Notes under the pieces: generated by a model
The model's database searches: none
What the model saw: only the letters and a program-made list of their open reading frames with translations
What the model was told of the DNA's origin: nothing
Translations under genes and position numbers: made by a program
Origin: Symsagittifera roscoffensis
Taxonomy: Eukaryota > Xenacoelomorpha > Acoela > Convolutidae
Reading direction: 5' to 3'
Length of the DNA: 64,000 nt
Assembly: GCF_963678635.1 (NCBI RefSeq)
Contig: NC_087062.1
Location: 8,482,193-8,546,192 of the forward strand
In this document: positions 56,601 to 64,000 of the stretch, piece after piece
How positions within the stretch are numbered: position 1 is the first letter of the stretch
How the letters are laid out: each line of letters begins with the position of its first letter

Positions 56601-59600
56601 GTCAGGGTTTGAACAGAAGTTAACTCCAACCTTTTTTTCACTCAAAACTTCGCTGAATTCTTCGTTCGAATTTTTGCCTAAACTCAGATTTTTTAGCTCT
56701 TCAGTTTCGTGTGGTTTGAACGAAGAAGCAGAAGCAAAAAGTGGATTTTCGACTAAATCATCATTCGGCTCGTTGAGCTGGTTTCCACTTGTTGCATCTT
56801 CAGCGCTTGATTTTCTTGTTGATTTTGCTTTTTCATCGTGAACAATCGAGTTTTCATCTATTTTTTCAGGATCTAGTTCCGAGTAATAACTCTGAACACT
56901 GAATCGTCCTTCGTTACTGATTTGGAATCAAGTTAACTGCAGGCTCACCAAAGGTGACTTAGTTGTTAGTTTTCAAATTTTTTGACAAAAAATTGTCAGT
57001 ATCAACCTAACTTGAAATGAAAAAGAAAGTTTTTAGAGGCCACCGGTGGGTTAAGCAAATCTACGATTGAGGTGCTATTTTACTCTATGGTTGTCGGCAT
57101 GTTTTGAGAACTTAATTAAAAACGGCGCTATAAATAAATACACGCGCTGATTGCAGAGCTGAATAGCTTTCAAAATAACACAGTTTTTTTTGTAGTTAGA
57201 AAACATTAATTAGAAAAAAGCAAGATCTTCACAAACTGATTAAATTTTCAACAAGTTAAGAAACCACGCGACAATTATCTGGCACACAGAACATATGGTT
57301 AACAGAGACACGGAGGAAACAGATTCTAAAACTTTTTCAGTGTTTTTACAAGACTTCAGATCACTGCCCCGAAATTTTGAAGAATTTGAATTACAAGCAG
57401 AGCAGTTGTCCCAAGGTCCACATATCATTTGTTTAACTGAAACCTGGCTCAAAAATAACTGTGACAATGATGTTTTCCAAATTCAAGGATACGAACCACT
57501 CTATAGTTGCGCCAGTTTTAAACGAGGAGGAGGTGTTGACATCTATGTTAGCACTGGGTCAGACCATAGGATAATATAACAAAAAGAAAGATAACAATAT
57601 CCAAATCTTGTCAGTTCTCATAAAAACCCAAATAAATCAGAAAGTTGTAGTAACCTGTGTTTACATTCCACCAAATTCTCTAAACAACGCTACATTCGAA
57701 AGCCTGCAAAATTATTTGGATGGATTAACGCTAGGGCCTGAAACTGAACACATAGTTTGTGGTGATTTCAATGTAAACTTTCTGTTAAATTTGACAAAAC
57801 TAATGAAAATTGAGGATATTATGATAGGAAATGGCATGTTAGAAAACAAAATGAGCTGCCTCCCAACAAGCGTGACAGAACGTAGTAGCACTTTGATTGA
57901 TTTGTTTTTCTGTACATCAGTTTCTCAACAAAAATTATCAAAAATTCAGCGGCTGATCATTTTGGTGTCCATTTTTTTTCAAATTTTGTGAAAAAGGACA
58001 TTTTTATTGACAAAAATTTTGCTAGAAACTGGAACAAGTTAAAAAATAGGGATATAAGTGGGAAATTAAGTTTTCATTTGCAGCATGAGATTGGCAAAGG
58101 TATGCAGTTATGGAATCTCGAAGACCCTCAAAAGACTTCTCGGATATTGTAAAAAAGTAAGTTTTATCCTTTTGAAGGCAGTTGATACTTTTTTTTCAAA
58201 GCGTTTACTAGTACAATCAGAAGGACATCCATGGATTGACAATGAAATTTAAAAATGCAGCAGCAAAAAAGCGACGCTTACGACAAAAGTTTTTTAATTT
58301 TAAAACAACGGATGCCCGGAACAAATATAGTTACAAAATAAAAATATCAAAAACCTAATCATCCGTACAAAAACGAAATTAGTATCAAAATAAATTAATG
58401 CTTTAGTCTAATTGTAAAACGAAAACTTTTTTCGATACTTTCAAGGAAATGAGAGGTAAAGGGAAAAATTCCAAATCACTGAATCTGTCGAAGGGGGACG
58501 CTGAGCATTTTAACGAATACTTTGCAAATATTGGCGCCGGACTTTCACAAAGCAAACCAAATTGCATAGAAATTAAAGTTATCCGTCAGCAGCAATCGAT
58601 CTGTTTGAAAAAAGAATGATTTAATTGAAATTAATGAAGTAATTGAAAGTATAAAAAATTAATTCAGTACAAATTGCTATGATATCAACACTGCTCTCGT
58701 CAAGCATTTAAAAACCATACTAGCAGGCCTTTTGACTGAAATTTTTAATGACTGCCTAACCTCAGGTGAATCTATCCAAATTGTTTTAAAAAATGCAAAA
58801 ATTGTACCAGATTTCAAAGAGAGAGACATCAATGACCCCTCAGACTATAGACCAATCTCGCTTCTTCCAGTTCTGGGCAAAATGTTTAAGCTCCTAATTT
58901 TTAAACGAGCTCAATCATATGTAGACAAGTTAAATGTCAACCAAAACACTCAGTTTGGCTTCAGATCAAAAAGAAGCACTGTTGACGCCATCCTTACATT
59001 GTTGGAAGAAGTTTCAACATCGCTATCGAACAAAATACTAACTGTTCAGAATACTTTTTTAGACCTAACAAAGGCTTTTGACACAGTTGATCACTCTAAT
59101 CTTATAATAAAATTGGAACATATGATATTTAGAGGGCCTGTCTTAAATCTCTTGGAATCTTACATTGACAATCGCTATCAGTACATCAAAAATAATTCTT
59201 TTAAGACCGAACTTAAACTGGTATCTTTTGGTGTACCTCAGGGATCTATCCTTGGCCCGCTTTTGTTCATACTCTACAAAAACGATCTACAATTAGCCAC
59301 AAAAAACACAGAGGTACTTTTGTATGCCACTTTTCTGAATTCTACAAACAACAAAGACTATATTGCTTTCGCACACCAATCGGCTTTGCTTGAAGTAAAT
59401 GATTGGATAGACAAGAACAAATTGACACTGAATGTCAAAAAAAAAACCAAGACCATGAGATACTGTCTGAGCAAAAAAACTGAAAAAAAAGACCAGTCAA
59501 ATATTTTTTAAATGACATACAAATAGAAGATAGAGTATGTGTTATATATCTTGGAATTCACCTTGACTGTAAATTGAATTTTCATCAGCATATTGATAAA

Positions 59601-61963
59601 GTAAAATACAAAATTTTGCAATTATGTGGAGTTTTTTTCAATTGAGAAAGTTTCTAACGGGACGGCAATTAATACTTGCGTATAAAAGTTATGTGCAACC
59701 AATCGTCCAATATGGAGTTTTAATTTATGCAACTACCGACAAAACCAAAATGTTAGAACTGGAAATGAAAATCAGAAGGCTAATCAGAATACTTTTTTTA
59801 TAAACACAAATGGATTCAATCACTGAAATTATGCCTGAAAAAATATATATACCGTAAGAGAAGTTTTTTGCGTACGAAGTTCTGAAATTAACCTAGAAAA
59901 TTATTCGAAAAGAGTGCCAAGTTGATACCTTGAAATACTCCAGTACTGAACAAGAATTAAACGTGATATTTTCAAAGAGAAAACCAAATCAAAAGAAACT
60001 ATAAATAGAAACAAACTCAACAGATGGTCGATTACACCTAAAGTTAGAACAATTTTTAACTTTGTATTAAATTTTTTTCCGGCCTGGGTCAGTTTCTTAA
60101 ATGGGGCTTCTCAGTTTCAATTAAATTGTTTTAATCATAATTTTTATAGATATTTGAAGCAAAACCTTTTTGTCAGCTTTGAGGGGTATAGTCGGAACGA
60201 GCGATCTTGTTTTCACTAAAAAAATTAGAGGTTTAAAAATTTCTTGAAAAACTGAAAATGTCAGAAAAATTTTGCACAGCAATAGATAACTGAGCATTAC
60301 AAACATTCATGAGCCGTTACACATTCGATTAAAATCGACCTTATCTGCGAAGTAACCGGATAAAAACAAATGCCCCGTTTAAACAGGATGACCGAACACG
60401 AGGGCCACCAACCGCTAACTATTCGAGCAATTTAGAAAAACGTAACTAGAGCTTTTAAAGTTAACTTGATCCCTAATTTCGCTCGACTCCGTTCCGCGTC
60501 GCATTCTGAGCTCCCACAGTCTGCTGAGACTGGCGGCCCTGTTTCGGATGTCATCTTCCGAGAGTCCTTCGGCGCTGTCGGAGTAGTTGCACTGAAGAGT
60601 GGTCACTAAGTCGCTGAAGATGCTCTTGCTGTCTCCTCCTATGAAGCTGTGTCTCGTTCTGAACATGGGACTCCTCAGCTCTTTGATCCTCCTGCTGATG
60701 TCTTGATTAGGAAACACTGGATCCCTAGAAGAGCTTCATTTTTTTTATTTGAAGTCAGGCAGTTTAAATGCAATATACCAGAGATCAAGTAAGTTCTTAG
60801 GTGACATTAGTACTTTTAATGGTCAGATTACAATGTCAGCATAGTCCCGTGGGCGCGAGGGGGGGGGGGGGGGGGGGAGTGGCAAGGACGTGAGTAACCT
60901 TATTAAATTTAGAAGAATGTCACCGATTAAGTAACGCATGTTGATTAAGACCATTTATCCACGCGGGAAAGGACCAACACAGAGCTGTACAGCTCATCAC
61001 GGCGAACCGCTGTTGTGCCCCTGTTTAAGAACTACATGCAATTTTTTGGTTATTTTTCTGGGCTGGGTAATGTTGCTTCACCCTCAAGCAACGAGCATTT
61101 GCTTTGTTTTATTTGCACCATCTGATTTGCCACTCGCACCATCTGAAACCAAAATTAAATCTACATAAACGATTTTAATGTTAATATTCCTCAAAGCATG
61201 ATGAATACACCGTGAAAACAGAGGAACAAAAACAACTGAAGTTGAAAGAAAGAAATCTCATATTGGTTTATATAGTAAGTTAAATATGATAAGTTGTTGT
61301 GTAAAAACAATGATTCTGATTGGCCAAACAATGATTCTGATAAAGCAGGTGACAAATAGCAGCACTCATTCATAGTGGTGCCATCGCTAGCAGAACTTGA
61401 GTTAGGAGAGGAAACCAGGGCTACAGGGGAACCAAGAGGAAAAAACGCATTTCTACAACGCCCCACTCAATTTTTTTGGCCATTTTTTTACCAAGAGCCT
61501 GCCTTTTGGTACTATTATGCGTCAGCAAAATTCGGCCGCGCAACACAGAATTTTTGAAAAGCCCATATTATAATTTGATAAGGAATGCGCGCCAAAAAAT
61601 CTTGAAAAACCTTTCAACTTGTTTTGTTAAACCCCCCCCCCCCCCCCGCCGAAGTCAAAACATTCATGCGCACGCTCGAGATCGGCTATCAAGTCGATTC
61701 AAATATACTCATACCTGAGAGGCTTAGTGCTCCTTATTATAACATAACTTGCCAAGTTAGTGAGTATATTTTTGTAAAAGGAGTTAATTTTTTAGCTTAC
61801 ATTTGCTCTTCATTTTGCTGTCTGTTAAGCTCCTTTTTTGCATCTTCGTCATTTATGGCATCTGACAGCAGATTCACCAGAAGGGACATCCTGGACGCTG
61901 ACTTTTTATTCGATGTCACCTCGTCGTCGTTCTCCTTTTTTTCCTCTGTTTCAACATTAGCAC
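47459..61963 (-). CDS. Gene B: long Ser/Asn/Lys-rich protein, at least 11 exons, 5' end not found
   Basis: Exons on the - strand are 61963-61801, 60724-60466, 56891-56450 (or from 56916), 54670-54504, 54184-53714, 50561-50521, 50351-50317, 50256-49615, 49347-48772, 48417-48002 and 47632-47459, ending in TAG. Every junction is GT-AG and the phases chain (2, 0, 1, 0, 0, 2, 1, 1, 1, 0) without a break, giving at least 1,127 residues. The protein is rich in Ser, Asn, Lys, Asp and Glu, with basic clusters (KGLKRKKNKGQKG; KVKKLFTKRP) and short hydrophobic motifs. It is probably mostly disordered, with no signal peptide, membrane segment or known domain. The exon at 60724-60466 is the most structured (SRRIKELRSPMFRTRHSFIG, then LSRLWELRMRRG). 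A decayed LINE sits in intron 2. Linking the first two exons to the rest is less certain than the 56.9-47.5 kb chain. Confidence 0.75.
48002..48417 (-). CDS. Gene B exon
   Basis: 416 nt, phase 1 in, 0 out, donor GTGAGA. It encodes a basic cluster (RTKRSGSFSKVKKLFTKRPL) and ends with PFYITGLDDLTIVK. Confidence 0.78.
48772..49347 (-). CDS. Gene B exon
   Basis: 576 nt, phase 1 at both ends, acceptor TTTTTGTTGTAG, donor GTAAGT. It contains a strongly basic segment (LKTPKGLKRKKNKGQKG), a possible nuclear-localisation or nucleic-acid-binding patch, and GDWPTPTPS. Confidence 0.78.
49615..50256 (-). CDS. Gene B exon, largest
   Basis: 642 nt, phase 1 at both ends, acceptor TTTGTTTGTAG, donor GTTAGT. 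Ser/Asn/Asp-rich, with an acidic stretch (FLFEDDDFDVLNGYCEDLD) that could be a short binding motif. Confidence 0.78.
50317..50561 (-). CDS. Gene B micro-exons of 41 nt (50561-50521) and 35 nt (50351-50317)
   Basis: The first has acceptor CCTTCTAG and donor GTAGGA. The second has acceptor TAATTGACAG and donor GTAAGA. Their lengths change phase 0 to 2 and 2 to 1, exactly what is needed to join the 53.7-kb exon (phase 0) to the 50.26-kb exon (phase 1). They encode ITLHHRCSKFGLK and YPHTPSENEYA. Skipping either would shift the frame. Confidence 0.65.
50683..50712 (+). repeat. G-rich tract
   Basis: Long near-pure run of G in an intron of gene B, next to R2. Similar runs lie at 38748-38758 and 60859-60877, with C-runs at 22507-22518 and 61632-61647. 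Confidence 0.8.
50745..51100 (+). repeat. Dispersed repeat R2, uninterrupted copy
   Basis: The reverse complement of 500-814 plus 20583-20622, contiguous here. It lies in the large intron of gene B. It contains a C-rich start, GAGCGCGCGCC and an end with CCCCCCTCGAGAAATTTCTA. Confidence 0.72.
51101..53713 (-). other. Large intron of gene B, remainder
   Basis: A/T-rich with long A- and T-runs. No repeat or exon is supported. The - frame at 53528-53343 is open but would not keep the splice phases, so I left it out. Confidence 0.4.
53714..54184 (-). CDS. Gene B exon
   Basis: 471 nt, phase 0 at both ends, acceptor AATTTCTAG, donor GTAAGT. Ser-rich, with SPSSGNNVPQSPFSFKSLRS and a later stretch RKLSSSMFPIRDGKFIVSLE that could be a short folded piece. 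Confidence 0.75.
54504..54670 (-). CDS. Gene B exon
   Basis: Acceptor TTTTTTTTCAG, donor GTAAGA, phase 1 in and 0 out, 167 nt. The Gln/Glu-rich helix contains QQKFRNCFFRDVAMQTEEP. Confidence 0.72.
55045..55290. repeat. Degenerate repeat block around GGAATCCGCAAATGTAAG
   Basis: Phrases such as GTGGAATCCAC, GGATTCCGC, TTCCGCAA and ATGTAAGTGGAATCC recur in both orientations. This makes several frames open on both strands. It lies in an intron of gene B. Probably an old satellite or foldback remnant. Confidence 0.5.
55530..56360. repeat. Dispersed repeat R1, second locus
   Basis: The same palindromic motif as at 1-499 (ACAATTTCCATATATGGGAA; ATTGTATGACAAGCATTTTT; GATTGTATGATAAGC) and the same GTTATGCACAC leader near 55980. 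Within an intron of gene B. Confidence 0.6.
56450..56891 (-). CDS. Gene B exon after the LINE-bearing intron
   Basis: The donor is GTTAGT, phase 1 out. Two acceptors are possible: one giving a start at 56891 (phase 0, which fits the preceding exon) or one at 56916 (phase 2). Neither has a strong pyrimidine tract. It encodes Ser/Asn/Glu-rich sequence with RVVRPFESGSENENDLAEQE. Confidence 0.7.
57295..57991 (+). pseudogene. LINE endonuclease (APE-type), broken
   Basis: Motifs of the apurinic-endonuclease-like domain that nicks target DNA: CLTETWL near 57430, a GGGVDIYV strand near 57530, VYIPP near 57660 and GDFNVNF near 57765. A stop at 57577-57579 and a frame change before 57608 break it. Confidence 0.75.
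58732..59511 (+). pseudogene. LINE reverse transcriptase, catalytic box mutated
   Basis: The 259 open codons include YRPISLLPVLGKMF, FGFRSKRSTVDAI, LTKAFDTVDHS and GVPQGSILGPLLF, in the order of LINE RT. The expected YADD box near 59320 reads YATF, so both catalytic Asp residues of that box are lost. Downstream sequence is decayed. Confidence 0.8.
60466..60724 (-). CDS. Gene B exon, best-structured segment
   Basis: Acceptor CTTCTAG, donor GTTAAC. 259 nt, phase 2 in, 0 out. Helical and charged, with RIKELRSPMF, GGDSKSIFSDLVTTLQ and LSEDDIRNRAASLSRLWELR. G+C content is visibly higher than in its surroundings, as expected of a conserved exon. No family recognised. Confidence 0.7.
61801..61963 (-). 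CDS. Gene B, most upstream exon seen
   Basis: Acceptor AATATCTTAG, donor GTAAGC, phase 1 in and 2 out. It encodes an acidic then helical stretch (SASRMSLLVNLLSDAINDED). The last codon is completed by the G of the next exon to give Met. Part of this exon and its upstream intron recur at 63430-63605. Confidence 0.65.
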
Positions 61964-62055
61964 CTAAGATATTATTCAACTTAAACAAAAATAGATGAAA
62001 GTGTGTCTTTTCCGTGTGCAGTATCTTGAATTCTGCCGAACTATAAATGAAAAAA
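61880..62055. repeat. Duplicated segment covering part of a gene B exon (copy 1)
   Basis: Matches 63430-63605: GCTGACTTTTTATTCGA.GTCACC within the exon, then TTAAACAAAAATAG and CAGTATCTTGAATTCT in the upstream intron. Confidence 0.65.
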
Positions 62056-62999
62056 GAACAGTTTTGTAACTAAAAGTACTGTACATTCAACCAAAATTTT
62101 GAAACATCTTTACTGATTCCTCCGATAATATTCTTCCTCCTCCAATGGTAATTTTGTACTTTCAGAACCACGGGAAAAAATGTAAATTTTTGCTTCAAAA
62201 GAGCAAATCTAGGGAAACCTTGTGATTAACTGTCCGCAAATTAGTAAATTACAGGGTTGCAGGTTTGAAGCAAGGTTGATGAAACTATTTAAAATAATCT
62301 AGTTTGATAAAAAACAAAACAACTCATAATTTTGAATCGTTAATTGTCTAGTTCATCAGAACTCGTTCAAGGTGATTTTTTTGTTGCAAAATTTTCAAAA
62401 AAAGTCATCGGGAAATTGATTTCACGAACTCAAAACTAACTGTTTATGGGAAAGCTTATGAAATTGGCTTTCTCCGTAAATACAGTACAAGACATTTCAA
62501 TGTCTTCAACTTGAATAAATTCTCACATTTCAATGTCTGGGAAAAGTATGCCAGCCCAATGAAAAAAATTTAATCTCCATTACTGATATTTGGAGATTAA
62601 ATTTTATCTACCTGCCAAAAGCGCATCACCTGCTGGATTCTTGTGACTTCGGTCATTGTTCTGCTTATTGCATAAGATCTCAATTCAACTTTCTATGTTT
62701 TGTCTTTAAACTAGTCTTAGTTTATTTCAGAATCACCACCATTATCATATTTTTTCTTAAACTATCCTAAGTTCAAAAGTCTACTAACTTTTTTCTATTA
62801 GAAAAACCGTTCCCTTTTATCCATTTTAAATTAGTTTAAACCTACACTTTTACAGTCTTGATTTAGTCTTAACTATCTACGTTTTTTTCATAGCGCAGTT
62901 GAACGAGTCAAACGTACGAGCGCTTGATCTTTTCTTGAACAAATCAACAAGCAAAAATCACCAAGATTGGGAAAAACAGGTCAAAAAGTTCTACTTACC

Positions 63000-63350
63000 T
63001 TATTGCTTAAGATCAAGTTGACATTGAAGACGTAATAAATCTACCTACCAGATCAAATTTTAACTATGCAATTCCAGAACGTTCGAAAACGACCGAAGTT
63101 CAAACTCAGCAACAAGCTGAAATAAAGGAGAGGAACCGACAATAGATACTGGCATATAATGAGGATGTACGAAAAAGAAAAACCGAAGACAATGCAGAAC
63201 AAATTGAGTTACAAATTGGAGATATGGACAAGAAAGTGAAGTGTCGACTATACTTAGCCGTGGCAAAGGCTTCATACACATTAAGCCTGGTGAAACGGTC
63301 CTTGACATCAATTTGCCGAAATCTGGAAATTTTTCAAAACCAATTTCTCA
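63000..63350 (+). repeat. Diverged repeat pair, copy 1
   Basis: Similar to 63690-64000: GAAGA.GT.ATAA, TATGCAATTCCAGAA, GGCATATAATGA.GA.GT.CG and the ending CT.GACATCAATT. The + frame reads ILAYNEDVRKRK, resembling the basic linker of a retroelement Pol tail, but it is broken. Confidence 0.55.
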
Positions 63351-63429
63351 GTAACTAAAAATTTAAAATTTGAAAGACAAAATTTTTTCGGTCGGCGATA
63401 GAAGGAACACAAGTCACTGCAGCACTTTC

Positions 63430-63605
63430 ATGAAAGGGACGACCTGGACCCTGACTTTTTATTCGACGTCACCTTATCGTCGTCTTACTTTTTCTCCTCT
63501 ATTTAAAAGTTAGAAACTAAGAAAATTTTCAATTAAACAAAAATAGTTGTAAGTGCGTCTTTTCCATATACAGTATCTTGAATTCTACCGTACTGTAATT
63601 GGAAA
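63430..63605. repeat. Duplicated segment (copy 2), probable exon fragment
   Basis: A diverged copy of 61880-62055. The exon-like part has lost the clean acceptor and carries changes, so it is likely a pseudo-exon. Confidence 0.6.
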
Positions 63606-63689
63606 CAGACTCATGAAAATTTATTTTCATGACTAAAAAGGACCGCAGATTTATTAGAAAAAATGGGTCAAAAATTTCCAATTAACAAA

Positions 63690-64000
63690 TAATGCTCAAG
63701 ATTCAGACATTGAAGATGTGATAAGCCCGCCGACCGATTTAAATTATGCAATTACAATTCCAGAATCTTTGGAAACGACCAATGACCAAACCATGCGACG
63801 GGTTAAGAATGAGGTGAAAAACAGAATATGGATCTTGGCATATAATGAAGAAGTGCGAAAAAGAAAAGCCGAACTAAAAACCAAAAAAAAATGTGTTTAA
63901 AATGGAATTATACACAAGAAATTGAAGACTCCAACAGGAAAAGCAGACCAACAGTGGTTCGCAAACAGGAACCCTGGTAAAATGATCCTAGACATCAATT
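63690..64000 (+). repeat. Diverged repeat pair, copy 2, running off the window
   Basis: See 63000-63350. Here the + frame is open from 63718 to 63900 (ILAYNEEVRKRKAELKTKKK). Identity unknown; a retroelement fragment is possible. Confidence 0.5.

Larger units (their letters stand above)
57295..60110 (+). mobile_element. Decayed non-LTR retrotransposon (jockey/CR1-type LINE)
   Basis: Endonuclease then reverse transcriptase, in the order and with the motifs of jockey/CR1-group LINE ORF2. It lies in opposite orientation within intron 2 of gene B. The ends are not sharp: there is no poly-A tail or target duplication that I can see. Sequence between the two domains (about 58000-58700) and after 59520 is heavily mutated. 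Confidence 0.8.

Noticed and set aside
62610-62672. Short - strand frame MTEVTRIQQVMRFWQ followed by GTAGAT, as a possible first exon of gene B
   Set aside because: Its phase (0) does not fit the next exon (phase 1 needed), and there is no other support.

Overview
This window is nuclear DNA of an animal, most likely an invertebrate, and it is strongly A+T-rich. The reasons are multi-exon genes with GT-AG introns of a few hundred bases or more, Ty3/gypsy-type LTR retrotransposons, a jockey/CR1-type LINE and TA-flanked MITEs. I cannot name the species. I saw no tRNA or rRNA gene and no CRISPR array.

Layout. 1-814: two dispersed repeats. 815-20582: a 19.8-kb Ty3/gypsy-like element on the + strand with long terminal repeats, a long leader, an extra ORF before gag, gag, pol and three unrecognised ORFs after pol. 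A 4.6-kb gag-pol segment is tandemly duplicated inside it. It is inserted in a dispersed repeat whose uninterrupted relative lies at about 50.75-51.1 kb, which fixes its ends and its 4-bp target duplication. 22056-28258: a second, shorter gypsy element on the - strand with matching LTRs and a GTTT target duplication. 28650-29691: two MITE-like inverted-repeat elements flanked by TA. 30214-37067: a complete seven-exon - strand gene ('gene A'). 38345-39305: two linked exons of an uncertain gene. About 41.2-43.1 kb, perhaps to 45.3 kb: a decayed third gypsy element. 47459-61963: a - strand gene ('gene B') of at least eleven exons, with a decayed LINE in one intron. 61.8-64 kb: duplicated fragments around the most upstream gene B exon seen.

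The most interesting object is gene A. Its seven exons join in frame with compatible splice phases and predict 1,109 residues. A helical basic N-terminus is followed by about 35 short repeats around DPxTGKxYxRTxSGxLxE, then a charged helical C-terminus ending in an acidic Gly/Glu tail. I do not recognise this architecture. In the largest exon the units form a three-unit super-repeat of roughly 70 residues. Just upstream of the start codon are four exact TGACGTAA octamers. Gene B encodes a long Ser/Asn/Lys-rich protein, probably disordered, and includes two micro-exons of 41 and 35 nt.

The mobile elements are mostly broken by stops and frameshifts and are described as such. Gene A and gene B end in ordinary TGA and TAG stops, so the internal stops in the elements are decay or recoding, not an altered genetic code.
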